DNA from: Clostridiales bacterium | GTDB taxonomy: Bacteria > Bacillota > Clostridia > Lachnospirales > Anaerotignaceae | Assembly: GCA_021202325.1 (NCBI GenBank) | Contig: JAJQDF010000148.1 | Location: 1-10,443, forward strand | Reading direction: 5' to 3' | DNA length: 10,443 nt | Shown here: positions 1 to 7,375 of the stretch, piece after piece | Numbering within the stretch: the stretch's first letter is position 1 | Layout: every line of letters starts with the position of its first letter | The notes under the pieces: model-generated | Database searches by the model: none | What the model saw: only the letters and a program-made list of their open reading frames with translations | Told to the model about the DNA's origin: nothing | Translations under genes and position numbers: made by a program

Positions 1-1
1 C

Positions 2-1396
2 AACGATATGATACTTTCCACCGCCATTGGCTGTCTGGATGATGACGAAAATTTAAAGAGTTTCATAGGTGAGCGTAAGGCGGAGGAGGCTTCCGTACTT
101 ATTGTTTCATTCAAGGATTCTTCCTACAGCGTAAGCTCCGATGTTCTGAAATATGCCGACGACATAGGGTTACCCATGTTCAGCATTCCCTGGGAAATAC
201 ATTTTTCCGATATAGTGAATTTTGTAACCATAAAAATTCATGACAAAAACATTGAGTCCTACAAAAAAATACAGGATGAGCTTTTCAATGCATACTTTAC
301 TTCAAAACCGCTTGATGAAGCTGTTAAAATTATTTCATTATTTTTCGGTTCTCCGGTTTCAATAACAAACAAATCAGACGATATAAAAGGCAAGTACCCT
401 GCTGATTTTGTTCACGATTCCTGTGTAACATTTGAGATTCGCATGAATAAATTTCTCTGGGGATATATACATGTATTTGAGCCGGAAAACTGCGAAGATC
501 TTCTGCGAGAAAGGGATAATATAGAAAAATACATATCCACTCCTCTATCTCTATGGTTTAACAAGGAAAGCATAGAAGACATGATGATAATGAGGCTTAA
601 AAACGATTTCGTATGGAATCTTGCTAACAAAAATTATTCATCCTTTGATGAAATGGCAAGGCAGGGAATAAAACTTGGCTTTGACCTTTACAATCCTTAC
701 ATGTGCGCCATTTTCAACGTTTCGGACGACAAGGCCAAAAACTTCATCGAAGAATATTCCTCGGAAACGGCTGCAATTACATCTGAGATCGAAACCATCA
801 TAGTCGATGAGCGCACCAAGCTTGGTACAAGGGTTATGTTTGCCGACAGGGGCCTTTTGTTTGTAATTTATATCGAAGCAGCAGGAAGTTCAATTTCAAA
901 GGCGGAAAACTTCATAAATTCACTGGATAAGCACCTGACAGAGCGTTTCCCAAACTACAATTTTCATTGGGGCATAAGCGAAATTCAGCAGGACAGCCCC
1001 GTAGATTTCAGCCGGCTCTACGAAAATGCTTACTTGGCGCTTCAGTACTGCCTAAATTCCAAGGACAATCGATATATGTTCACCTACAAGGATACTAAAA
1101 TCCATCAAATAATATCCGCCCTGACGAGCGAAGCAGAAATAAAAAAGACTGCCGAAGAAGCCCTCGCCGGTCTTATGGAAAATGACAAAAATTCCAGTAT
1201 GGATTTGTTCAGTACGCTGACCGAATATATCAAGAATAATTACAATACAAGCCTCACAGCAAGATGCCTGCACCTAAATAGGCAGTCCCTTCTCTACCGC
1301 CTGGAAAAGATTGAGGCGTTGACCGGAATGTCACTGAGTAACCATAAGGATTTATTTTTGTTGGAGGTGTTTACTAGGATATTCGCTGACTATTAG
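2..1396 (+). CDS. PucR/CdaR-family transcriptional regulator, 5' end missing
   Basis: This is probably a DNA-binding, ligand-responsive transcriptional regulator of the PucR/CdaR family; its target and ligand cannot be told from the sequence. The reading frame is open to the left edge. The first visible residues (N-D-M-I-L-S-T-A-I-G) match the middle of a PucR N-terminal domain (consensus gEl-LTTG), so the ATG at 8 is probably internal and roughly 40 residues lie outside the window. Counting from that ATG, the rest of the PucR domain covers about residues 1-78, a less conserved linker about 85-185, a degenerate GGDEF-like domain about 215-350 (ending in W-G-I-S then Y-E-N-A-Y-L-A-L), and a C-terminal helix-turn-helix about 400-458 with the typical N-R-Q-S-L-L-Y-R-L-E-K-I pattern. 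It converges on the pyr operon, so a regulatory link is not implied. A terminator follows directly. Confidence 0.88.
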   Translation, partial: NDMILSTAIGCLDDDENLKSFIGERKAEEASVLIVSFKDSSYSVSSDVLKYADDIGLPMFSIPWEIHFSDIVNFVTIKIHDKNIESYKKIQDELFNAYFTSKPLDEAVKIISLFFGSPVSITNKSDDIKGKYPADFVHDSCVTFEIRMNKFLWGYIHVFEPENCEDLLRERDNIEKYISTPLSLWFNKESIEDMMIMRLKNDFVWNLANKNYSSFDEMARQGIKLGFDLYNPYMCAIFNVSDDKAKNFIEEYSSETAAITSEIETIIVDERTKLGTRVMFADRGLLFVIYIEAAGSSISKAENFINSLDKHLTERFPNYNFHWGISEIQQDSPVDFSRLYENAYLALQYCLNSKDNRYMFTYKDTKIHQIISALTSEAEIKKTAEEALAGLMENDKNSSMDLFSTLTEYIKNNYNTSLTARCLHLNRQSLLYRLEKIEALTGMSLSNHKDLFLLEVFTRIFADY

Positions 1397-1420
1397 CGGC
1401 GGAGCCGGTAAGCGGAAATC
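1394..1420 (+). repeat. REP-like repeat, copy A (starts at the regulator stop codon)
   Basis: A 27-base sequence begins with the TAG stop codon of the PucR-like gene and matches, in inverted orientation, the sequence at 1743-1769 in 24 of 27 positions. It contains a small palindrome (CGGC-GGA-GCCG) followed by GGTAAGCGGAAATC. Its last nine bases are also the left arm of the downstream terminator. The match was read directly from the sequence; calling it a dispersed repeat is inference, because only two copies are visible. Confidence 0.6.
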
Positions 1421-1445
1421 TTTGAGAGATCTCCGCCTGTTTTTT
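1412..1445 (+). terminator. Rho-independent terminator of the PucR-like gene
   Basis: The arms GCGGAAATCT (1412-1421) and AGATCTCCGC (1427-1436) form a 10-base stem with one A-C mismatch and a five-base loop. CTG and a run of six T follow (1440-1445). It lies 15 bases after the stop codon, in the right orientation and distance to end the regulator transcript. Confidence 0.8.
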
Positions 1446-1450
1446 GAAAG

Positions 1451-1485
1451 CAAATCGAAAAGTTCCTTTGAAACTTTTCAATTTG
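1451..1485. repeat. Inverted repeat / hairpin after the terminator
   Basis: GAAAAGTT (1457-1464) pairs with AACTTTTC (1472-1479) around a seven-base loop. After one mismatch, CAAAT (1451-1455) pairs with ATTTG (1481-1485), giving 13 pairs in all. The stem is AT-rich and no clear T-run follows on either strand. It may be a secondary terminator or part of the repeat cluster; its function is unknown. Confidence 0.5.
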
Positions 1486-1487
1486 AA

Positions 1488-1529
1488 GTGGCTAATTCTG
1501 GTAACTTGATGCCGTCGGAAATGAATTCC
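1488..1529 (+). repeat. Left terminal inverted repeat of the 183-base element
   Basis: It starts GTGGCTAATT and ends TCGGAAATGAATTCC. It pairs with 1629-1670; the last 15 bases (1515-1529) match perfectly and the outer 27 match at 17 positions. Confidence 0.7.
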
Positions 1530-1548
1530 GGCCACTTTTGCAGTTTTT

Positions 1549-1573
1549 GGAGGAGAAATTAATGTTTAGGTAG
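1549..1573 (+). other. Orphan translation start (SD + ATG) with immediate stop
   Basis: GGAGG at 1549-1553 stands 8 bases before an ATG at 1562, an excellent initiation site, but the frame reads M-F-R and stops at TAG (1571-1573). One frame over, from 1570 on, the translation is Lys/Glu-rich and protein-like (V-E-L-K-K, stop, A-V-E-G-N-L-D-G, stop, P-S-L-L-E-E-F-I-S-E-S-V-K-K-L-K), broken by two stops. This fits the decayed start of a gene, possibly the transposase or passenger gene of the surrounding element, but I do not recognise the protein. Confidence 0.3.
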
Positions 1574-1628
1574 AATTAAAGAAATAGGCAGTTGAAGGTA
1601 ACTTAGATGGATAACCGTCATTGCTTGA

Positions 1629-1670
1629 GGAATTCATTTCCGAAAGTGTCAAAAAACTAAAATTAGCCAA
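1629..1670 (-). repeat. Right terminal inverted repeat of the 183-base element
   Basis: Read on the - strand it starts TTGGCTAATT and ends TCGGAAATGAATTCC, the inverted partner of 1488-1529. The perfect 15-base core is at 1629-1643. Confidence 0.7.
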
Positions 1671-1671
1671 T

Positions 1672-1718
1672 ATAAAAGCAAATGTTTCGATGATTTTACG
1701 GAACATTTGCTTTTATTT
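1672..1718. terminator. Long stem between convergent genes, likely bidirectional terminator
   Basis: The arms 1672-1686 and 1702-1716 (ATAAAAGCAAATGTT and its exact complement) form a perfect 15-base stem. Read as + strand RNA it extends by one G-U wobble and two further pairs to 1689/1699, with a nine-base loop. On each strand the 3' arm ends in GCTTTTAT, so a U-rich tract leaves the stem in both directions. It lies about 50 bases past the pyrI stop and would be the main terminator of the pyr operon, while also blocking + strand readthrough. The U-tracts are short, so efficiency is uncertain. Confidence 0.6.
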
Positions 1719-1742
1719 CCATAATAAGCTAAAAGCCATCAG

Positions 1743-1769
1743 GATTTCCGCTTAGCGGCTCTGCCGCTT
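1743..1769 (-). repeat. REP-like repeat, copy B (starts at the pyrI stop codon)
   Basis: Read on the - strand this begins within the pyrI TAA stop codon and matches copy A (1394-1420) at 24 of 27 positions. It contains a better palindrome than copy A: GCGGC-AGA-GCCGC, a stem of at least five G-C pairs. Relative to the gene it follows it has the same orientation as copy A, so both genes carry the same 3' tail. Confidence 0.6.
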
Positions 1770-2187
1770 ACTTTTTCGCCTTGCTCTCACAGTATATGCA
1801 TCTGTATATTCCTTTTTCTCTGTCCGTCAGCTTGAATACATGCTCAATCTCCTGCTCAACCGAAGTTATGCATCTGGGGTTTTTACACTTTATAACTCCA
1901 GTTATTCTTTCCGGCAGCTGGAGATTTTTCTTCTCTATTGTTTTTCCGTCACGAATAATGTTTACCGTAATTCCCGGATCGACATATCCGAGAACATCCA
2001 AATCTAAATCAATCATGCTGTCTATTTTTATGATGTCCTTTTTGCCCATTTTGCGGCTGATAACATTCTTTATTATGGCAACTGAGCAGTCCAGCTTCTC
2101 AAGGCCGAGCACCTCATAAAGATACATTCCCTTGCCGGCCTGTATATGGTCGATTACAATACCGTTTTTAATCGAATCAATTGTCAT
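1768..2187 (-). CDS. pyrI: Aspartate carbamoyltransferase regulatory subunit
   Basis: PyrI binds CTP/ATP (and UTP) and controls the PyrB trimers in the cytosolic aspartate carbamoyltransferase holoenzyme, the feedback point of pyrimidine synthesis. The N-terminal allosteric domain has G-I-V-I-D-H-I (D13, H14) and M-G-K-K-D-I-I-K-I (K50 and K54, matching nucleotide-binding K56 and K60 of the E. coli protein). The C-terminal zinc domain has C101-X4-C106 and C130-X2-C133, separated by 23 residues exactly as in E. coli. At 139 residues it is slightly shorter than the E. coli subunit (about 153). I chose ATG 2187 because GGAGG (2196-2200) is 8 bases before it; an in-frame TTG at 2190 is only 5 bases away. 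It follows pyrB by 3 bases and ends the operon. Confidence 0.96.
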   Translation of the reverse strand: MTIDSIKNGIVIDHIQAGKGMYLYEVLGLEKLDCSVAIIKNVISRKMGKKDIIKIDSMIDLDLDVLGYVDPGITVNIIRDGKTIEKKNLQLPERITGVIKCKNPRCITSVEQEIEHVFKLTDREKGIYRCIYCESKAKK

Positions 2188-2190
2188 CAA

Positions 2191-3108
2191 TTACGCCTCC
2201 AATCCAAGCAGTTTAAGAATAAGAGCCATTCGTATATATTTTCCGTTCAGCGCCTGTCTGAAATAACATGCTCTGGGATCATTATCCACAGCAACGGAAA
2301 TTTCGTTTACCCTGGGCAGGGGATGAAGAATTCTCATTGTTTCTTTGGCATTTTTCAGCTTTTCGGGCGTGAGAACATAGCTGTCCTTCAATCTTATGTA
2401 ATCCTGCTCGTTGAAAAATCTTTCTCTCTGAACCCTGGTCATGTAGAGTATGTCAAGCTGGGGCATTGCATCCTCAAGGTCGGGATTTTCAACATAGGGT
2501 ATTCCTTTTTTCTCAATTACGTCAACCTTTATGTAATCGGGCAGTTTTAATTCATCTGGCGATATGAGAACGAATTTTATATTTTCATATCTTGACATAG
2601 CCGCAATGAGCGAATGTACAGTTCTGCCGAATTTAAGGTCGCCGCAAAGTCCTATGGTGAGGTCCGAAAGTCTTCCCATCTCCCTGTGTATTGTCAGCAG
2701 GTCTGTCAAAGTCTGTGTAGGATGGTTATGTCCGCCGTCGCCGGCATTTATAACCGGCACGTCCGACTTCATTGAAGCAACAAGGGGCGCACCCTCTTTG
2801 GGATGGCGCATTGCGATTATATCGGCGTAGCAGCTGACTACTTTAACCGTATCCGAAACGCTCTCGCCTTTGGCTGAAGATGAGCTTGCGGCCTCCGAAA
2901 ATCCGAGGATATTTCCGCCAAGCTCCAGCATAGCCGCCTCGAATGAAAGTCTTGTTCTGGTTGAGGGCTCAAAGAAAAGGGTAGCCAGCTTTTTGCCGTG
3001 GCATATCTCGGAATATTTGTCATGATTGGCGATTATGTCATCAGCTGTTTCTATAAGCTCATTGATTTCTTCTGTGGATAAGTCAAGAATATCTATAAGA
3101 CTTTTCAT
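2191..3108 (-). CDS. pyrB: Aspartate carbamoyltransferase catalytic subunit
   Basis: It condenses carbamoyl phosphate and L-aspartate to N-carbamoyl-L-aspartate, the committed step of pyrimidine synthesis. Carbamoyl-phosphate-binding S-T-R-T-R is at residues 49-53 within [13 protein letters not shown]. The mobile loop S-S-S-S-A-K80-G-E-S, R101-H-P, H129-P-T-Q, R162, R225-V-Q and H262-P-L-P-R correspond to the active-site residues of the E. coli chain (S52-R54, K84, R105, H134, R167, R229, L267-P268). Its 305 residues are full length. The ATG overlaps the pyrE stop in ATGA, and AGGAGG (3115-3120) lies six bases upstream, so translation is probably coupled to pyrE. The adjacent pyrI indicates a regulated dodecamer rather than the bare trimer of Bacillus subtilis. 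Confidence 0.98.
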   Translation of the reverse strand: MKSLIDILDLSTEEINELIETADDIIANHDKYSEICHGKKLATLFFEPSTRTRLSFEAAMLELGGNILGFSEAASSSSAKGESVSDTVKVVSCYADIIAMRHPKEGAPLVASMKSDVPVINAGDGGHNHPTQTLTDLLTIHREMGRLSDLTIGLCGDLKFGRTVHSLIAAMSRYENIKFVLISPDELKLPDYIKVDVIEKKGIPYVENPDLEDAMPQLDILYMTRVQRERFFNEQDYIRLKDSYVLTPEKLKNAKETMRILHPLPRVNEISVAVDNDPRACYFRQALNGKYIRMALILKLLGLEA

Positions 3109-3752
3109 TTTGCTCCTCCTATCCAGCTTTCATCATCGGGATTATCTCTGAATTTCAATATTCTTGCAACATCTGCCTTTTCAATGTAGCCTTCCTCGGC
3201 AGCCACCTCTACAAGGGCATCCAGATTTGAAAGGCTAATATTTTTAACGTCGGCATCGGCGAGCCTTTTCATTCCCTTTGCCATGCCATATGTGAATATG
3301 CTGGCAATACCCAGAACCTCGGCTCCGGCCTCTCTGAGAGCATCTACAACCTCAACGGCACTGCCGCCTGTGGATATGAGATCCTCAATAACAACAACCT
3401 TCTGTCCCTTTTCAAGCTTTCCTTCTATTCTGTTGTTTCTGCCGTGATCCTTGTTGCCTGAACGTACATATCCCATGGGCATGTCCAGTATATGGCCTGT
3501 GATTGCGGCATGGGCTATACCGGCTGTGCTTGTTCCCATAAGAACCTCGCATTCGGGATAGTTTTCCTTGACCACCTGCGCCAAAGCATTCTCTACATCA
3601 TTTCTAACCTTGGGTGCTGTCAGCGTAAGTCTGTTGTCGCAATAAATAGGGCTTTTGATTCCGCTTGCCCATGTGAAGGGCTCCTCAGGTCTTAAAAATA
3701 CCGCTCCGATCGAAAGCAGGTCTTTAGCTATAAGCTTCTGTATATTTTCCAT
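3105..3752 (-). CDS. pyrE: Orotate phosphoribosyltransferase
   Basis: It transfers ribose 5-phosphate from PRPP to orotate, giving OMP and pyrophosphate, in the cytosol. The type I phosphoribosyltransferase signature [13 protein letters not shown] is at residues 119-131, with E123-D124 and the T128-G-G loop for PRPP. Y95-V-R97 and K101-D-H-G match the catalytic flexible loop of the family. The length of 215 residues is normal. ATG 3752 follows AAGGAG and is 15 bases after the pyrF stop. The gene sits between pyrF and pyrB, so the enzyme that makes OMP and the one that consumes it are encoded side by side, as is common in Bacillota, but as separate proteins. Confidence 0.97.
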   Translation of the reverse strand: MENIQKLIAKDLLSIGAVFLRPEEPFTWASGIKSPIYCDNRLTLTAPKVRNDVENALAQVVKENYPECEVLMGTSTAGIAHAAITGHILDMPMGYVRSGNKDHGRNNRIEGKLEKGQKVVVIEDLISTGGSAVEVVDALREAGAEVLGIASIFTYGMAKGMKRLADADVKNISLSNLDALVEVAAEEGYIEKADVARILKFRDNPDDESWIGGAK

Positions 3753-3767
3753 TTTTATCTCTCCTTC

Positions 3768-4466
3768 TTATCCAACAAATTCCTCTATACATCTCTCATA
3801 GGCCGCTACGGGATTCTCGCCCTGAGTAATGGGGCGTCCCACAACTATGTAGTCCGAACCTATCTCCTTTGCTTTGGCAGGCGTGGTTATTCTAACTTGA
3901 TCGCCTTTATCTCCGTCAGCAAAACGTATTCCCGGTGTAACCGTTACAAAGCCGTTTCCGCATACGTTGTGAACCTTTTCTGATTCCAGCGGCGAGCATA
4001 CAACACCGTCAAGGCCGGCCGCCTTTGCGTTCTCGGCATAGTGCATTACCGTTTCCTCAAGGCTTCTGTTTATATAAAGCTCCTTCTGCATTCTTTCCTC
4101 ATCCGTTGATGTAAGCTGAGTTACGGCGATGAGCATAGGTCTTGTACCGTCTTCCCTGGTAAGTCCCTTGAGAGCGGCCTCCATCATGGCTATTGTTCCT
4201 GCCGCATGGATATTTACCATATCCACATCAAGATTTGAAAGTACCTTCATGGCTTTCATAACCGTATTGGGAATATCATGAAGCTTTAAATCAAGGAAAA
4301 TCTTATGTCCTCTTTTTTTGATTTCTCTTACAATCTGTGGTCCCTCAGCATAGAAAAGCTCCATGCCAATCTTTACAAAGGGCTTTTCCCCGTTAAACTT
4401 ATCGAGAAAAGCAAATGTTTCCTCTGCACTGTTGAAATCACAAGCGATAATTACATCCTTACCCAT
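3768..4466 (-). CDS. pyrF: Orotidine 5'-phosphate decarboxylase
   Basis: It decarboxylates OMP to UMP, the last step of the pathway. The TIM-barrel enzyme shows A-C-D10 and K32 near the N-terminus and the catalytic tetrad region F-L-D59-L-K61-L-H-D64-I-P-N-T. With K32 this gives the K-D-K-D array, in nearly the numbering of the Bacillus subtilis enzyme. T-P-G-I-R and V-G-R-P-I-T near the C-terminus are the phosphate-binding motifs. At 232 residues it belongs to the short group I bacterial form. ATG 4466 is preferred: it shares one base with the pyrD stop (TGATG) and lies 9 bases from GGAGG (4476-4480). An in-frame TTG at 4469 would add one residue. Translational coupling to pyrD is likely. 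Confidence 0.97.
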   Translation of the reverse strand: MGKDVIIACDFNSAEETFAFLDKFNGEKPFVKIGMELFYAEGPQIVREIKKRGHKIFLDLKLHDIPNTVMKAMKVLSNLDVDMVNIHAAGTIAMMEAALKGLTREDGTRPMLIAVTQLTSTDEERMQKELYINRSLEETVMHYAENAKAAGLDGVVCSPLESEKVHNVCGNGFVTVTPGIRFADGDKGDQVRITTPAKAKEIGSDYIVVGRPITQGENPVAAYERCIEEFVG

Positions 4467-5377
4467 CAATGCGCACCTCCGATAATGCTCTTTAAGTCGT
4501 CTATATTATATTTTTCCATTACTTTTGGAAGTTCTTCAATTATATTTTTGCAGGCAAAGGGCTCAACAAGATTTGCTGCTCCTACCTGAACCGCCGTTGC
4601 TCCGGCAAGCATCATTTCGATAACATCCTCAGCCGTAGTAATTCCGCCCATACCGATAATGGGAATGCTTACAGCTTCATAAACCTGATATACCATTCTC
4701 AATGCCACAGGAAGAATAGCCGTTCCCGAAAATCCGCCCATCTTATTGGCTATAACCGGTTTCTTTGTTTTTAAGTCTATCCTCATGCCAAGCAATGTGT
4801 TTATCATGCTTATTCCGTCGGCTCCGGCATCCTCGCAGGCCTTTGCTATGGAAACTATGTCCGTTACGTTGGGACTAAGCTTTATATACACCGGCTTTGT
4901 AGTAACGGCCTTAACCGCTTTTGTTACCTCTGCGGCGGCCTCAGCCGATGTTCCGAACGCCATGCCGCCGTTATGAACATTGGGGCAGCTTACATTTACT
5001 TCTATTAATCCGACCTGCTCTTCCTTATCTATTCTCTCACAGCAATAGGCGTATTCATCAACGGAAAATCCGCTTATGTTGGCTATTACCTTTTTATTAA
5101 AGCATTTTTTAAGCTTAGGAAGCTCCTCAGATATTACTTTGTCTATTCCCGGATTTTGAAGGCCGACTGAATTTATCATTCCCATGGGGCACTCGGCAAT
5201 TCTCGGTGTAGGATTACCGAAGCGTGCCTCCTTTGTGGTTCCTTTAAAAGAAAAGCTTCCGAGCATATTTATATCGTAAAGCTCCGCAAATTCATAACCG
5301 TATCCGAATGTTCCGCTGGCAGGGATAACAGGATTGTCCAGCTCCAAGCCGCTGAGGCTGACCTTTGTGTTTACCAT
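4466..5377 (-). CDS. pyrD: Dihydroorotate dehydrogenase B, catalytic (FMN) subunit
   Basis: It oxidises (S)-dihydroorotate to orotate on FMN and passes electrons to PyrK. The class 1B type is shown by N-V-S-C131-P-N, the catalytic cysteine of class 1 enzymes (class 2 uses serine), by the N-S-V-G-L-Q-N-P-G substrate segment (about 69-77), by the [12 protein letters not shown] phosphate loop (about 238-246), and by the adjacent pyrK. Its 303 residues are normal for the soluble form, with no membrane anchor. The frame extends upstream to 5416, but ATG 5377 is chosen because AGGAGG (5385-5390) is seven bases before it and the family alignment begins with [10 protein letters not shown]. The start overlaps the end of pyrK by seven bases, consistent with equal synthesis of the two partners. 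Confidence 0.97.
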   Translation of the reverse strand: MVNTKVSLSGLELDNPVIPASGTFGYGYEFAELYDINMLGSFSFKGTTKEARFGNPTPRIAECPMGMINSVGLQNPGIDKVISEELPKLKKCFNKKVIANISGFSVDEYAYCCERIDKEEQVGLIEVNVSCPNVHNGGMAFGTSAEAAAEVTKAVKAVTTKPVYIKLSPNVTDIVSIAKACEDAGADGISMINTLLGMRIDLKTKKPVIANKMGGFSGTAILPVALRMVYQVYEAVSIPIIGMGGITTAEDVIEMMLAGATAVQVGAANLVEPFACKNIIEELPKVMEKYNIDDLKSIIGGAH

Positions 5378-6102
5378 ATTATCTCCTCCTTTTCCAGAAC
5401 GGGGCCGTCCTTGCATATTCTCTTATTTCCGTATTTTGTTTCACAGCTGCATCCCATGCAAGCTCCGAATCCGCAGCCCATTCTTTCCTCAAAGCTGAAT
5501 TGGCCGCTTGTTGTCATTGTGTTATAAACTGCCTTAAGCATAGGTTCAGGGCCACAGATATAGACATAGCTGTAGTCCAAGTCCTTCATTGCATCGGTAA
5601 CAAAGCCCTTAACACCGGCACTTCCGTCCGCTGTGGCAATAATCACGTCGGCACCAAGCTTTTCAAACTCATCCACATAAAATATTTCATCGGACTTATT
5701 GAATCCCATTATTACTGTCGGCTTTTTGCCTTCTGCTATAAGCTTCTTTGCAAGGTTATACATGGGCGGAACTCCTGCGCCTCCGCCTATGAGAAAAGGG
5801 TTGTCTCCGCTTCTTGAAAGGTCGTAGCCGTTCCCAAGGCCGCAAAGCACATCGAGCTTTTCTCCTGCTTTCATATCAGCCATATATTCCGTGCCTCTGC
5901 CCACAGTTTTATATATTATTGTAAGCAAATTTTCGTTGTAATCACACACTGATATAGGTCTGCGGAGGAAAAACCCATCCAGCTTTATATTTACAAACTG
6001 TCCGGGGCCGCTTATTGCCGAAGTATCTCCCTCCAGAACCATTTTGTACGTGATTCTAGCTATTTCTTTATTTTCCCGCACCGTAAAAATACACTGTTTC
6101 AT
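5371..6102 (-). CDS. pyrK: Dihydroorotate dehydrogenase B, electron-transfer subunit (FAD, 2Fe-2S)
   Basis: This subunit takes electrons from PyrD and reduces NAD+, forming the PyrD2-PyrK2 complex in the cytosol. It belongs to the ferredoxin-NADP reductase fold. The FAD-binding R47-R-P-I-S comes first, then the NAD-binding G-G-G-A-G-V-P-P (106-113) and C183-G-P-E-P-M. The C-terminal [2Fe-2S] cluster ligands are C210, C215, C218 and C230 (C-G-F-G-A-C-M-G-C, then C-K-D-G-P-V). C220 is an additional nearby cysteine. The length of 243 residues is slightly short for the family but every motif is present. ATG 6102 has AAGGTGAT before it and lies four bases after the pyrC stop. Placing pyrK before pyrD is the usual order in Bacillota. 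Confidence 0.96.
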   Translation of the reverse strand: MKQCIFTVRENKEIARITYKMVLEGDTSAISGPGQFVNIKLDGFFLRRPISVCDYNENLLTIIYKTVGRGTEYMADMKAGEKLDVLCGLGNGYDLSRSGDNPFLIGGGAGVPPMYNLAKKLIAEGKKPTVIMGFNKSDEIFYVDEFEKLGADVIIATADGSAGVKGFVTDAMKDLDYSYVYICGPEPMLKAVYNTMTTSGQFSFEERMGCGFGACMGCSCETKYGNKRICKDGPVLEKEEIIW

Positions 6103-6106
6103 ATTA

Positions 6107-7369
6107 TCACCTTTTATAAACTATATTGCCGTTTACCATTGTCATAAGGCATCTGCCGTAAACCTCTCTGCTCTCGAAGGGAGTGCTTCTGCCCTTTGAA
6201 AGAAACTCGGCAGGATTCACCGTATATTTCTCATCAAGGTCAAACACCGTCAAATCGGCAGGCTGTCTAACCGCAATGGAGCTACCTATGCCGAAACGTT
6301 TCTGTGCATTTACATTGAGCAGTTCCATGAGCTTTTCAAGGGTTATAACTTTCTTTCTTACAAGCTCAGTATACACTATAGGAAATGCCGTTTCCAGTCC
6401 GACAACTCCCATTAGGCTGTCCTTCAGTCCCTTGCTTTTTTCCTCTGCCGTATGGGGAGCATGGTCAGTTGCTATAAATTCAATTGTTCCGTCCTTTATT
6501 CCTTCAATCAGTGCCAGCTGGTCGCTCTCGTCCCTTATGGGAGGGTTCATTTTGAAGCGGCCTTCCTCCTGCAAATCCATGTCGTTCAGCACAAGGTAAT
6601 GCGGTCCGGTCTCGCAGCTGACGCTCAGTCCCTCTGCCTTTGCCTTTCTCACAAGGTCTACGCTTTCCTTTGTGGATATGTGGCACACATGGTAGGCACA
6701 GCCTGTCTCCCTAACAAGGTCAATATCCCTTGCTATCTGCTTCCACTCGCTTTCGGAGCATATTCCCTTATGTCCGTGGAGCTTTGCATATTTCCCTTTG
6801 TGTATATATCCGCCCTCGAGAAGAGTATTGTCTTCGCAATGAGCAACTATCATTTTTCCCAGCGTCTTAGCCTTAAGCATTGCCGTCCTCATCATTTCGT
6901 CTCTTTGGACTCCCTTTCCGTCGTCGGAAAAGGCAATTGCATATTTTGCCATGCCGTCCATATCGGACAGCTTTTCGCCCATTTCACCCACGGTTATTGC
7001 ACCGTAGGGATAGACATGAACCGCCGCCGTATTCTCGATTATGCTGACCTCTTCCATTATGTTTTCAACCGAGTCCGGAACAGGCTTAAGGTTCGGCATA
7101 GCGCACACCGAAGTATATCCGCCGTGAGCCGCCGCCAATGTTCCCGTTTCTATTGTTTCCTTACACAAAAAACCCGGTTCTCTCAGATGAACATGAACAT
7201 CTGTAAAACCGGGAAAAATATACTTATTATTAAAATCAAAGGAAACAATGCCCCCATCATTACGGAAGCCGCTGTCAACAGAAACAATTATATTGTCTTT
7301 TATAAAGACATCAGTCTTAACAAACTCATTATCAATGTAAACATTAGCGTTTTTTAATACACAATCCAT
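6107..7369 (-). CDS. pyrC: Dihydroorotase (class I)
   Basis: It cyclises N-carbamoyl-L-aspartate to dihydroorotate with a two-metal zinc site. The amidohydrolase motifs are in order: D-V-H59-V-H61-L-R-E-P-G, F-S-D-D150-G (metal-bridging aspartate of the class I enzymes), H177-C-E-D, H230 in Y-H-V-C-H-I-S, and A-T-D302-H-A-P-H-T. These positions agree with the Bacillus enzymes to within two residues. The protein has 420 residues. The open frame continues upstream to 7477, but ATG 7369 is the right start: GGAGG (7377-7381) is seven bases before it, the promoter lies inside the longer frame, and the homologous part begins there. It is the first gene of the pyr operon, and its ribosome binding site can be hidden in a leader hairpin. 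Confidence 0.97.
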   Translation of the reverse strand: MDCVLKNANVYIDNEFVKTDVFIKDNIIVSVDSGFRNDGGIVSFDFNNKYIFPGFTDVHVHLREPGFLCKETIETGTLAAAHGGYTSVCAMPNLKPVPDSVENIMEEVSIIENTAAVHVYPYGAITVGEMGEKLSDMDGMAKYAIAFSDDGKGVQRDEMMRTAMLKAKTLGKMIVAHCEDNTLLEGGYIHKGKYAKLHGHKGICSESEWKQIARDIDLVRETGCAYHVCHISTKESVDLVRKAKAEGLSVSCETGPHYLVLNDMDLQEEGRFKMNPPIRDESDQLALIEGIKDGTIEFIATDHAPHTAEEKSKGLKDSLMGVVGLETAFPIVYTELVRKKVITLEKLMELLNVNAQKRFGIGSSIAVRQPADLTVFDLDEKYTVNPAEFLSKGRSTPFESREVYGRCLMTMVNGNIVYKR

Positions 7370-7375
7370 TGAATA

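Larger units (their letters stand above)
1488..1670. mobile_element. Short element with 42-base terminal inverted repeats (MITE or IS remnant)
   Basis: The two ends, 1488-1529 and 1629-1670, are inverted copies of each other with 32 of 42 positions identical and no gaps; the inner 15 bases are a perfect match. The interior is only 99 bases and holds no intact gene. Near its left end is a good Shine-Dalgarno and ATG followed at once by a stop, which suggests the gutted start of a transposase or passenger gene. I could not identify a clear target-site duplication or assign a family; the left end also carries a nested repeat (AAGTGGC 1486-1492 with GCCACTT 1531-1537), as some IS ends do. It could instead be a structured RNA or a very long-armed transcription stop signal. 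The repeat is certain; its mobile origin is inferred. Confidence 0.5.

Noticed and set aside
1562..1752. A small real gene after the SD-ATG at 1562
   Set aside because: The ATG frame stops after three codons and the next frame has two internal stops, so at most it is a remnant.
2185..4469. Both pyrI and pyrF begin with TTGATG, which might mean dual starts as a shared control device
   Set aside because: In both cases the ATG has the better spacing to GGAGG. In pyrF the TTG overlaps the pyrD stop by chance of the TGATG junction, so a coincidence is the simpler reading.
5378..5416. Longer pyrD starting at 5416
   Set aside because: The added 13 residues are pyrK sequence in another frame; ATG 5377 has AGGAGG seven bases upstream and fits the family start.
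6452..7357. A 301-codon open frame on the + strand opposite pyrC
   Set aside because: It lies wholly antisense to a clearly functional dihydroorotase, has no recognisable domain or good ribosome binding site, and its composition is what the complement of a coding strand gives.
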